Shown here: piece by piece, positions 1 through 5,255 of the stretch
Position numbering within the stretch: position 1 is the stretch's first letter
Layout of the letters: each line of letters begins with the position of its first letter
Assembly (NCBI GenBank): GCA_024743015.1
Contig: JANSXJ010000266.1
Coordinates: 1-5,273 of the forward strand
Direction of reading: 5' to 3'
Length of the DNA: 5,273 bases
Source: Hyphomonas sp.
GTDB taxonomy: Bacteria; Pseudomonadota; Alphaproteobacteria; Caulobacterales; Hyphomonadaceae
Position numbers and translations under genes: made by a program
Notes under the pieces: model-generated
Told to the model about the DNA's origin: nothing
What the model saw: the letters and a program-made list of their open reading frames with translations, nothing else
Database searches by the model: none

Positions 1-29
1 CCGCGACGGGTGAAGCTAAGCATGCTCAT
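1..29 (-). CDS. 5' end of a leftward gene cut by the window edge (possibly smc)
   Basis: Only the first nine codons are visible, reading MSMLSFTRR from the ATG at 29-27. A second in-frame ATG at 23-21 would give MLSFTRR. The call rests on a strong purine-rich ribosome binding site just upstream and on the position of the start after two other leftward genes. From established synteny knowledge, an smc gene (chromosome-segregation ATPase) often follows the mutY / DUF721 / DsbA-like genes in alphaproteobacteria, and Smc proteins often begin with a short stretch containing FTR. The visible residues are only loosely compatible with that, so no symbol is given. It may be co-transcribed with the lipoprotein gene that ends at 125, although the 95-bp gap leaves room for its own promoter. 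Confidence 0.5.
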
Positions 30-31
30 AA

Positions 32-40
32 CCTTTCCTT
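32..40 (-). promoter_or_regulatory. Ribosome binding site of the gene at the left edge
   Basis: On the minus strand this reads AAGGAAAGG, followed by TT and then the ATG at 29. The AGGA core sits about six bases before the start codon, a good Shine-Dalgarno distance. It is the main evidence that a real gene begins at the left edge. Confidence 0.6.
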
Positions 41-124
41 AACAGTCTGAGTCGGATTGGTTGCCAAGAAGTTAACGCCATTACAGGGGCGAAACGAAAG
101 GCAATGGTGAGGACGAGATGGTGT

Positions 125-808
125 TTATTCCGCGGAAGTGTCCGCATCATCGGAATCGCCCAACCGGGCATCGAGCACGGCCCGCATACCGTCAGCGGTG
201 CGCCACTCATAGCCCTGGAGTTTCTCACCATTAATGAAAACGGTCGGGGTCGAGTTCACCCCCTGGCTGTCACCTTTCATGACGGACTCACCAATCGCGT
301 AAGTCACGTCCTTGTTGGCGAGGCAGTCGGTGAAGGCGTTCCCCTCAATGCCATACGTTGAAGCAAGATCCCGCAGGGCACCTTCGATGTTGCCGCCGGT
401 CTGGGCCAGATTGATGATGTTTGTCTGCGCCTGGAACAGGTCTTCAATCGCGTCATAGTAGCGGTCTTCCCCAGCGCAGCGGGCGAGGGCAAAACCAGCC
501 ACTGAGATATTCGCGGGTGGCGTTGGAAACTCGCGGAAGACGAGCTGAACTTTTCCGGTCTCGATATATTCGCTTTTCAGAACCGGGATGACTTCGGTGT
601 GAAATTGCAGGCAGGCCGGACAGGTCCAGCTGGCATATTCAACCATTGTGATAGGTGCATCCGCGTCCCCAAGCGTGATGTCTGTCAGTGCGATTTCACC
701 TGAGCCGGACGTGCTGGTCTGCGCGTTTCCTGTATCGGCGGCACCACAGGCGCTGAGTGCGAATGCGGAAATGGCCGCAAGGGCGACACGGCGGGTTAAA
801 CGAGGCAT
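125..808 (-). CDS. DsbA-like thioredoxin-fold lipoprotein (thiol:disulfide oxidoreductase)
   Basis: A 227-residue exported protein of the DsbA / Thioredoxin_4 type. Residues 1-20 form a lipoprotein signal: RR at 6-7, a hydrophobic stretch, then the lipobox LSAC with the lipidated Cys21. A polar Thr/Ser/Gly linker follows to about residue 38. The thioredoxin-fold domain begins near 41; its active site CPAC is Cys63-Cys66 after Trp61, and the cis-proline loop is Thr187-Pro188 in NSTPTVFING. Cys111 and Cys162 could form a second, structural disulfide. The tail is acidic. It probably oxidises or isomerises protein disulfides in the periplasm while anchored in a membrane; the substrate is unknown. 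I chose the ATG at 808 rather than the in-frame ATG at 856 because the signal peptide starts there and AAGG lies nine bases upstream; the longer start would overlap the end of dciA. It is 22 bp downstream of dciA, so probably in the same operon. The Thioredoxin_4 fold is certain; whether it acts as an oxidase or an isomerase is not. Confidence 0.9.
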   Translation of the reverse strand: MPRLTRRVALAAISAFALSACGAADTGNAQTSTSGSGEIALTDITLGDADAPITMVEYASWTCPACLQFHTEVIPVLKSEYIETGKVQLVFREFPTPPANISVAGFALARCAGEDRYYDAIEDLFQAQTNIINLAQTGGNIEGALRDLASTYGIEGNAFTDCLANKDVTYAIGESVMKGDSQGVNSTPTVFINGEKLQGYEWRTADGMRAVLDARLGDSDDADTSAE

Positions 809-830
809 GTGTGGGGACCTTTCATGCGGA

Positions 831-1406
831 CTAAAATGGAAGCGAGGGGCTGTCATCTGGTGCGGACTCTTCAGGTTCAGCCGTTAGCACGGCTTCTCCC
901 AATGCCAATAGGGCGGTTCGCAGTTTTTGATCTTCAATTCCCTCTGCGCTGGCGACAAGGGCATCGCGCTGGTCCGGCGTGAGGGGGACGGTGCGGATCG
1001 GTTTCGAGTGTTTGGTGGAAGCGGAGAAATGGCCTTGCAGGATCTTGATCGCCGTAATGTCGCCGCCCGCTGCTACAGAGACGCGCTGGCGGATCATCTC
1101 GCTTTGATGCTGAACCAGACCCGCGGCGGCCGGGATGACGGTCAAGGTCAATCGACGCCCCCCTTTTGCTGGCGTCAGTTTCTCCGGTCGACACAAACGC
1201 GCGAGTTGCTCGCCGACGATCTCAGCCCATTGCACTTTCAGGCGGCTGAGGGTCGCGCCTTTCTTCGGGAGCGCCTTTCGGGTGAGGCGCATCGCAGCTG
1301 TGCCAATCGTTCCTGGACCTGGATGCACGGGTTTTGTCTTTGCATAGCGGAGCTTGACGCGGGCGCGCGCTTCTTCCAGCGGATCGAGGCTTGATCGTTT
1401 TACCAT
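831..1406 (-). CDS. dciA: DUF721-family protein, DciA-type DnaB helicase loader
   Basis: A 191-residue cytoplasmic protein. Residues about 50-125 match the DUF721 core: the pattern LSRLKVQW (53-60), IVGEQLA (63-69) and a Pro-x-x-Leu, then the strand GRRLTLTV (83-90), a helix around LVQHQSEMI and the turn GGDITAIKI. A basic N-terminal arm (1-49) and a flexible C-terminal extension with an acidic end (about 130-191) flank it. Family knowledge: DciA is the ancestral bacterial replicative-helicase loader, working with DnaA and DnaB where DnaC/DnaI is absent. The ATG at 1406 is preferred because AAGG lies eight bases upstream. ATGs at 1427 and 1433 are in frame, but would overlap the mutY start and lack as good a site. 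The gene is divergent from mutY with 19 bp between starts, and 22 bp upstream of the lipoprotein gene. The family is clear; the helicase-loader role is inferred from it. Confidence 0.85.
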   Translation of the reverse strand: MVKRSSLDPLEEARARVKLRYAKTKPVHPGPGTIGTAAMRLTRKALPKKGATLSRLKVQWAEIVGEQLARLCRPEKLTPAKGGRRLTLTVIPAAAGLVQHQSEMIRQRVSVAAGGDITAIKILQGHFSASTKHSKPIRTVPLTPDQRDALVASAEGIEDQKLRTALLALGEAVLTAEPEESAPDDSPSLPF

Positions 1407-1425
1407 TCGCTTCACCTTGCCCGGC

Positions 1426-2457
1426 ATGAACATGGATGAAAAGTTACACTTTGCAGACCTTTCCGACCAATTGCTCGATTGGTACGCGGGCGCAGCGCGC
1501 GAGTTGCCCTGGCGGATTGGGCCAAGTGCCCGTGCGAAAGGTGTAAAGCCGGACCCATACCGTGTGTGGCTGGCTGAAATCATGTTGCAACAAACCACCG
1601 TGCCGCACGCCACGCGCTACTATCAGGATTTCACCAGACGGTGGCCGAAAATTGAGGATTTGGCTGGCGCGCCGGATGAAGACGTGATGGCGGCCTGGGC
1701 GGGACTTGGGTATTATGCCCGAGCTCGCAATCTGTTGAAGTGCGCGCGCGAAGTTGCGGCGATGGGCGGCTGGCCAGATACGGCGGAGGGGTTGCAGAAG
1801 CTACCGGGGATCGGTCCCTACACCGCCGGAGCCGTTGCAGCGTTGGCGTTCGGACGTCGGGCGGCGGCTGTGGATGGAAATGTCGATCGCGTCTTTGCGC
1901 GGCTGATGGCGCTCACCGGGGACTGGAAATCTGCAAAAGCGCGCCTGAAAGCTGTGGTTGAAGATCTTGTGCCTGAAGACCGGCCCGCTGAATTCGCCGA
2001 AGCTTTGATGGATCTTGGCGCAACCATCTGCACGCCGAAATCCCCCAACTGTCTGATCTGCCCCTTGAGGGAGATGTGCGCCGCCCGGAAAGAAGGCCGA
2101 CCGGAACTCTATCCGATCAAACCCAAGAAGCAGGCAAAACCGACACGGCACGGGCACGTCTATATTCTGTTGGGAGAGGCGGACACGGTTCTCACTGAGC
2201 GTCGCCCGGATAAAGGCTTGCTTGGAGGCATGTTGGGTTTGCCAACTTCTCCCTGGTCGAGCGAGCTGGCGGCGCCGGAATTCCCCTCTGAGGGGAATTG
2301 GTCTGAACTCGGCGAGCTCCGTCACGTCTTCACGCATTTCGCACTCACGCTGAAAGTGTGGCGCGCCGAAACCGATGAGAGGCAAAGCACGACGCGCCAA
2401 CAGGCGTCCGAGGGATTGCCGAGTGTCTTTGCAAAAGCGCTGAAGCTTGCTTTGTAA
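1426..2457 (+). CDS. mutY: A/G-specific adenine DNA glycosylase MutY
   Basis: A 343-residue base-excision repair enzyme that removes adenine mispaired with 8-oxoguanine. The HhH-GPD catalytic domain covers residues about 12-220: LPWR (27-30), EIMLQQT with catalytic Glu51, GLGYYARARNL (93-103), the helix-hairpin-helix LPGIGPYTAGA (126-136) and VDGNV with catalytic Asp150. The [4Fe-4S] loop is C-x6-C-x2-C-x5-C at Cys202, 209, 212 and 218. A linker then leads to a NUDIX-like 8-oxoG recognition domain (about 243-343) with HVFTHF at 300-305, the counterpart of the E. coli FSH loop, here FTH. The insert at 33-44 before DPYRVW is typical of alphaproteobacterial MutY. The start could be ATG 1426 or ATG 1432; neither has a clear Shine-Dalgarno. 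The in-frame ATG at 1354 is less likely because it adds an unmatched N-terminus antisense to dciA. A weak -10-like TACCAT lies at 1401-1406 without a -35. All key residues are intact, so the enzyme should be functional. Confidence 0.96.
   Translation: MNMDEKLHFADLSDQLLDWYAGAARELPWRIGPSARAKGVKPDPYRVWLAEIMLQQTTVPHATRYYQDFTRRWPKIEDLAGAPDEDVMAAWAGLGYYARARNLLKCAREVAAMGGWPDTAEGLQKLPGIGPYTAGAVAALAFGRRAAAVDGNVDRVFARLMALTGDWKSAKARLKAVVEDLVPEDRPAEFAEALMDLGATICTPKSPNCLICPLREMCAARKEGRPELYPIKPKKQAKPTRHGHVYILLGEADTVLTERRPDKGLLGGMLGLPTSPWSSELAAPEFPSEGNWSELGELRHVFTHFALTLKVWRAETDERQSTTRQQASEGLPSVFAKALKLAL
1441..1470 (-). promoter_or_regulatory. Candidate promoter of dciA, inside mutY
   Basis: Read on the minus strand, TTGGTC (1470-1465) as a -35 element is followed after 18 bp by TAACTT (1446-1441) as a -10 element. 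Transcription would start near 1434, giving a leader of about 28 bases that includes the AAGG site before the dciA ATG. The elements fall within mutY codons 6 to 15. This is a pattern match only; the spacing is one base longer than ideal and the -10 is imperfect. Confidence 0.35.
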
Positions 2458-2579
2458 AACGCTCAAAGATCTGCGTGTGAATTGATTAAAGCGGGCGCTC
2501 CGCAGGTCCGTTTCGATACCGTCCGCCAACGCTCAGTGTGTTTTATCATCCCTTCAAACCTGTGGATACGGATCACAAA

Positions 2580-2594
2580 GTTCTTGTTTTGTTC
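2580..2594 (+). promoter_or_regulatory. LexA (SOS) box of alphaproteobacterial type
   Basis: The sequence GTTC-TTGTTTT-GTTC is a perfect direct repeat of GTTC with a seven-base spacer, the established LexA operator of alphaproteobacteria such as Caulobacter and Rhodobacter. The T-rich spacer is also usual. It lies in the 162-bp gap after mutY, with 25 bp between its end and the ATG of the radical SAM gene. TTGTTT (2584-2589) and TTGTTC (2589-2594) inside it could serve as -35 elements, so LexA bound here would block that promoter. I found no second copy elsewhere in the window. Confidence 0.75.
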
Positions 2595-2600
2595 TTTTTG

Positions 2601-2612
2601 GGTGTTTACACC
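2601..2612 (+). repeat. Short palindrome between the LexA box and the radical SAM start
   Basis: GGTGT-TT-ACACC is a perfect inverted repeat with a two-base centre, too tight to fold as an RNA hairpin but suitable as a dimeric protein site. It lies where the -10 region of the radical SAM promoter would be expected. It could be a second operator or chance; five-base arms are weak evidence. Confidence 0.3.
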
Positions 2613-2619
2613 ATAGCGT

Positions 2620-3753
2620 ATGCGAACGGGTCAGAAATTAGCTAAGCCAGGCCGCGTGGAGCGCGCAGAGGTGGCAGAGGTGCGAGAACGCTTTCACCAT
2701 CGCGGACGCGGAGCCGTATCGAACCAGACCGGGCGGTTCGAACGGGAGACCCGCGAAGCGCTGGATGATGGCTGGGGAACGGTCGAAGAAGACGCACCGC
2801 GCCTCAAGACCACGCTAACGAAAGAGTCGCCGCGCACCATCATTACGTTCAACAAGTCGCCTGATATCCATTTCGACCGCTCGATCAATCCGTATCGTGG
2901 CTGTGAGCATGGGTGCGTCTATTGCTTCGCACGACCTACCCATGCCTATCATGGTCTGTCAGCCGGGCTCGATTTTGAGAGCAAGCTTTTCTTCAAGCCG
3001 GATGGTCCGGAGCTGCTTCTCAAGGAGCTGTCGCGGCCGGGTTATGTGCCGCGGCCGATTGCGCTTGGCGTCAATACGGACGCGTATCAGCCGGTCGAGC
3101 GCGAGCAGAGACTGACGCGCCGGTTCCTGCAAATTCTCAGCGATCACAATCATCCAGTGTCGTTGCTGACCAAGTCTGCACTGATCGAACGCGACATGGA
3201 TCTGATCGCGCCCATGGCGGAAAAACAGCTTTGCCGTGTCGGCGTGTCGATCACGACGCTTGACCCGAAGCTGGCCCGGCGGATGGAACCGCGCGCTGCC
3301 ACTCCCCGAAAACGGTTTCAGGCCGTGAAGCGCCTCAGCGATGCCGGTATTCCGGTGACCGTGATGGCTGCGCCGATCATCCCGGCTTTGAATGAGCCGG
3401 AGCTGGAATCGCTGCTGGAAGCTGCCAAAGCCAACGGCGCGATCGGGGCAGGGTACGTCTTGTTGCGCTTGCCGCATGAGCTAAAGGACATTTTCCACGA
3501 ATGGCTGGTGCAGCATTATCCCGACCGTGCCGCTCGCGTGATCAATACGCTCAGGGACATGCGCGGCGGGAAAGATTATGATGCAGACTGGTTCGAACGT
3601 GGCACCGGCAGCGGTGTGGTCGCTCGATTGATCAAACAGAGATTCATCAAGTCGATCCAACGTCTCGGGCTGCAGGCGACGCGGACGCCGTTGCGCACGG
3701 ATCTCTTCCAGCCGCCTGTTTTGAAGGGCGGTCAGTACCGAATGGATTTATAA
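2620..3753 (+). CDS. PA0069-family radical SAM protein (spore photoproduct lyase-like)
   Basis: A 377-residue radical SAM enzyme related to SplB (spore photoproduct lyase), of the PA0069 / Rv2578c type found in non-spore-formers. The family N-terminal signature RGRGAVSNQTGRFE is at 28-41. The [4Fe-4S]/SAM motif C-x3-C-x2-C is Cys95, Cys99 and Cys102 in RGCEHGCVYCFARP. Other family stretches are AGLDFESKLFFK (115-126), GVNTDAYQPVER (150-161), the TKS strand end (184-186), VGVSITTLD (207-215) and EPRAATPRKR (223-232). The SAM-cleaving chemistry follows from the family; the substrate is unproven. Repair of a DNA lesion is inferred from the SplB resemblance and from the LexA box 25 bp upstream. 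The ATG at 2620 has no Shine-Dalgarno, so either the mRNA is nearly leaderless or translation starts at GTG 2671 or GTG 2680, each with a purine-rich site upstream; the latter would leave eight residues before RGRGA. It shares its flank with mutY but has a separate promoter region, and converges on the transporter gene with one base between stops. Confidence 0.92.
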   Translation: MRTGQKLAKPGRVERAEVAEVRERFHHRGRGAVSNQTGRFERETREALDDGWGTVEEDAPRLKTTLTKESPRTIITFNKSPDIHFDRSINPYRGCEHGCVYCFARPTHAYHGLSAGLDFESKLFFKPDGPELLLKELSRPGYVPRPIALGVNTDAYQPVEREQRLTRRFLQILSDHNHPVSLLTKSALIERDMDLIAPMAEKQLCRVGVSITTLDPKLARRMEPRAATPRKRFQAVKRLSDAGIPVTVMAAPIIPALNEPELESLLEAAKANGAIGAGYVLLRLPHELKDIFHEWLVQHYPDRAARVINTLRDMRGGKDYDADWFERGTGSGVVARLIKQRFIKSIQRLGLQATRTPLRTDLFQPPVLKGGQYRMDL

Positions 3754-3754
3754 G

Positions 3755-5107
3755 TTACTGGGTAGCTTGCTCGGCGAGTTTCGCGGCATTGGCAGCCTGC
3801 GTCTCGCGGGTCAGTCTGTAATTTCGCATGATGATAGCGGCCAGCGCATAAGCCACGACAGGTACGCCGACAAAGACCAGCATCACGCCGCGAACCACTT
3901 CCGGACTATTCTCGCCAGATGGGTCAAAGCCGACCCAGGCACCGAGCAGGATATAGGGAATTCCAATCGCAAAACTCGCCCCGGTCTTGTAAGCGCCGGA
4001 CATCAGCGAATAGTACATGCCGGAGCGGTTCTCACCGGTCTTGACCTGCTCGGCCTCGATAATGTCGGCGACCATGGACCGTGCAAGAATGAACGGTGTG
4101 CCGTAACCGAGGCCCGAGACGACAGCCGCAAACAAGAGCGGCACGAGCCCACCACCCGTCGCGCTTAGAGGCAGGTAGATCATGTAAGTCGCGATAGACC
4201 AGACCGCGGTTCCGACGAAGGCGATATGTTTTTCCGTTCGCTTGGACAACCAGATCCAGAACGGCATGGCGGCGAAACCGGCAACAAAAAAGACCATGAG
4301 AATAACCGGTGCAAAGTCGGTGACGCCAAACCCCCACTGTGCCGCAAACAGGAAGGTGCCTCCGGTGCCGGCGATGGCGATCCCGACCAGAATCTCGACC
4401 ATCAGAACGCGCACCATGTTGGGGTCCTTGAACGCGACTTTGATGGCCTGCCAGGAGAATTTCATCCTGGGTTCGTTTTCTTTCGGTGGAGAGTCCGGCA
4501 CGAAGAAAACAGCCAGCGCGATTGTCGCGGGCAGGACGATCATCAGGATGATACCCATCACCATGACCTGGCCTCGGCGGTCGATGCCGAAATTGATCGC
4601 CAGCAAGGTCGGAATGATCAGCAGCGACAGGAGCGTCACTGTCGAGATAATCTCTCGCCACATAAACAAGCGCGACCGTTCATCATAGGCGTTGGTGATC
4701 ATCGGTACCCAGGATTGGTGCGGCGTCTGGAGCATGGTGAATCCCAGCCAGAACACGATCAACCAGACGACAAGATAGGCCGGAGAGACCGTCTCTCCCA
4801 TCGGCATGAACATGAAAAAGGCGCCGATCATCAGGACTGGAACGCTCGCGACCAGCCAATGTTTGACGCGGCCTCGCTTCGTGGGCCTGGTATCAACCAG
4901 CCAGCCCATCACCGGATCGGTTCCCAGGTCCCAGAATCGCAGGATCATGAATATCAGGCCGACCATGGTCGTTCCGAGGCCGAGCTGCTCCGCATACATC
5001 GGCGCGACGAACACAGCCATTGGCAGTCCGATCGCCGCGAGCGGCATTCCAACACTGGCAAATGCAAGGACCCGCGTCAGCGGAAGGCGGTCTGGCGCAG
5101 CACTCAT
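3755..5107 (-). CDS. GPH/MFS_2-type sugar:cation symporter
   Basis: A 450-residue inner-membrane transporter with about twelve hydrophobic segments, beginning near residue 15 and ending near 426. It matches the glycoside-pentoside-hexuronide:cation symporter family (MFS_2): RFWDLGTDPVMGWLVD at 58-73 followed by the basic loop TRPTKRGR (73-80), the loop TPHQSW...ERSRL (128-147), and after helix 10 the stretch DIIEAEQVKTGENRSGMYYS (348-367) leading to YKTG (373-376). A longer polar central loop lies at about 204-230, between the two halves. The family couples uptake of sugars or glycosides to Na+ or H+; the substrate cannot be read from sequence, and no sugar-use gene is present in the window. 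I chose ATG 5107 (MSAAPDRLP) because it gives the usual family length; it has no clear Shine-Dalgarno. An in-frame ATG at 5197 adds 30 residues of doubtful coding character. It appears to be a single-gene unit with its own upstream region. Confidence 0.88.
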   Translation of the reverse strand: MSAAPDRLPLTRVLAFASVGMPLAAIGLPMAVFVAPMYAEQLGLGTTMVGLIFMILRFWDLGTDPVMGWLVDTRPTKRGRVKHWLVASVPVLMIGAFFMFMPMGETVSPAYLVVWLIVFWLGFTMLQTPHQSWVPMITNAYDERSRLFMWREIISTVTLLSLLIIPTLLAINFGIDRRGQVMVMGIILMIVLPATIALAVFFVPDSPPKENEPRMKFSWQAIKVAFKDPNMVRVLMVEILVGIAIAGTGGTFLFAAQWGFGVTDFAPVILMVFFVAGFAAMPFWIWLSKRTEKHIAFVGTAVWSIATYMIYLPLSATGGGLVPLLFAAVVSGLGYGTPFILARSMVADIIEAEQVKTGENRSGMYYSLMSGAYKTGASFAIGIPYILLGAWVGFDPSGENSPEVVRGVMLVFVGVPVVAYALAAIIMRNYRLTRETQAANAAKLAEQATQ

Positions 5108-5163
5108 GTTGTGGAAGATGACGCACCCGTCACGAAAGGCAAGCGGAATCGGGTGAGATCTGA

Positions 5164-5184
5164 TTTTCCACAGACTTGTCCACA
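5164..5184 (+). promoter_or_regulatory. Pair of DnaA-box-like sites upstream of the transporter
   Basis: TTTTCCACA (5164-5172) fits the DnaA-box consensus TTWTNCACA exactly. TTGTCCACA (5176-5184) differs at one position. They are direct repeats with starts 12 bp apart, close to one helical turn. They lie 57 to 77 bp before the preferred transporter start. DnaA can act as a transcription factor through such sites. No origin genes or long AT-rich element accompany them, so I do not read this as an origin. Confidence 0.35.
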
Positions 5185-5200
5185 GCAGAAAAATCATGCA

Positions 5201-5216
5201 GTTTCGATAACGAAAC
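5201..5216. promoter_or_regulatory. Inverted repeat, candidate operator for the transporter
   Basis: GTTTCG-ATAA-CGAAAC is a perfect 6-bp inverted repeat with a four-base centre, the shape of a site for a dimeric repressor. It would overlap the -10 element of the candidate transporter promoter (5204-5209). The regulator is not in the window. Its half-site resembles that of the inverted repeat at 5237-5255. Confidence 0.45.
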
Positions 5217-5232
5217 GATCGGGCGGGCGCAA
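5204..5232 (-). promoter_or_regulatory. Candidate promoter of the transporter gene
   Basis: On the minus strand, TTGCGC (5232-5227) and TATCGA (5209-5204) are separated by 17 bp. Transcription would begin near 5197, giving a leader of about 90 bases to the ATG at 5107. Both elements are imperfect. The placement is supported mainly by the flanking inverted repeats, one over the -10 and one just upstream of the -35. Confidence 0.25.
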
Positions 5233-5236
5233 AATC

Positions 5237-5255
5237 GATTCGCTGGTAACGAATC
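5237..5255. promoter_or_regulatory. Second inverted repeat upstream of the transporter, arms are GANTC sites
   Basis: GATTCG-CTGGTAA-CGAATC is a perfect 6-bp inverted repeat with a seven-base spacer. The first five bases of the left arm (GATTC) and the last five of the right arm (GAATC) are both GANTC, the target of the CcrM methyltransferase of alphaproteobacteria. The half-site GATTCG differs by one base from GTTTCG in the repeat at 5201-5216, so one regulator might bind both. It is too far from an upstream gene end to be read as a terminator from this window. Confidence 0.35.

Noticed and set aside
809..856. A longer start for the DsbA-like protein at ATG 856
   Set aside because: It would put 16 charged and polar residues before a clear lipoprotein signal and overlap dciA, while the ATG at 808 has its own ribosome site.
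927..1394. A 155-residue rightward reading frame opposite dciA
   Set aside because: It is antisense to a recognised DUF721 gene and shows no domain, so it is a shadow frame.
2491..2503. Hairpin GCGG-gcgct-CCGC as a mutY terminator
   Set aside because: The stem is only four pairs and no T-run follows, so it does not look like a rho-independent terminator.
2491..2522. A tRNA-like 3' end: TTTCGATAC followed by CGTCCGCCA in the gap after mutY
   Set aside because: The would-be T-stem does not pair, and I found no matching 5' acceptor strand upstream.
1801..2529. A 242-residue leftward reading frame opposite mutY
   Set aside because: It is antisense to an intact mutY with all catalytic residues, and its composition is arginine-rich as in GC-rich shadow frames.
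4032..4661. A 209-residue leftward frame inside the transporter gene
   Set aside because: It is out of frame with a clear membrane protein on the same strand and has the Arg/His/Asp-rich makeup of a shadow frame.
5108..5197. A 30-residue N-terminal extension of the transporter from ATG 5197
   Set aside because: The added residues are not typical of the family and there is no ribosome site, although a leaderless start there cannot be wholly excluded.
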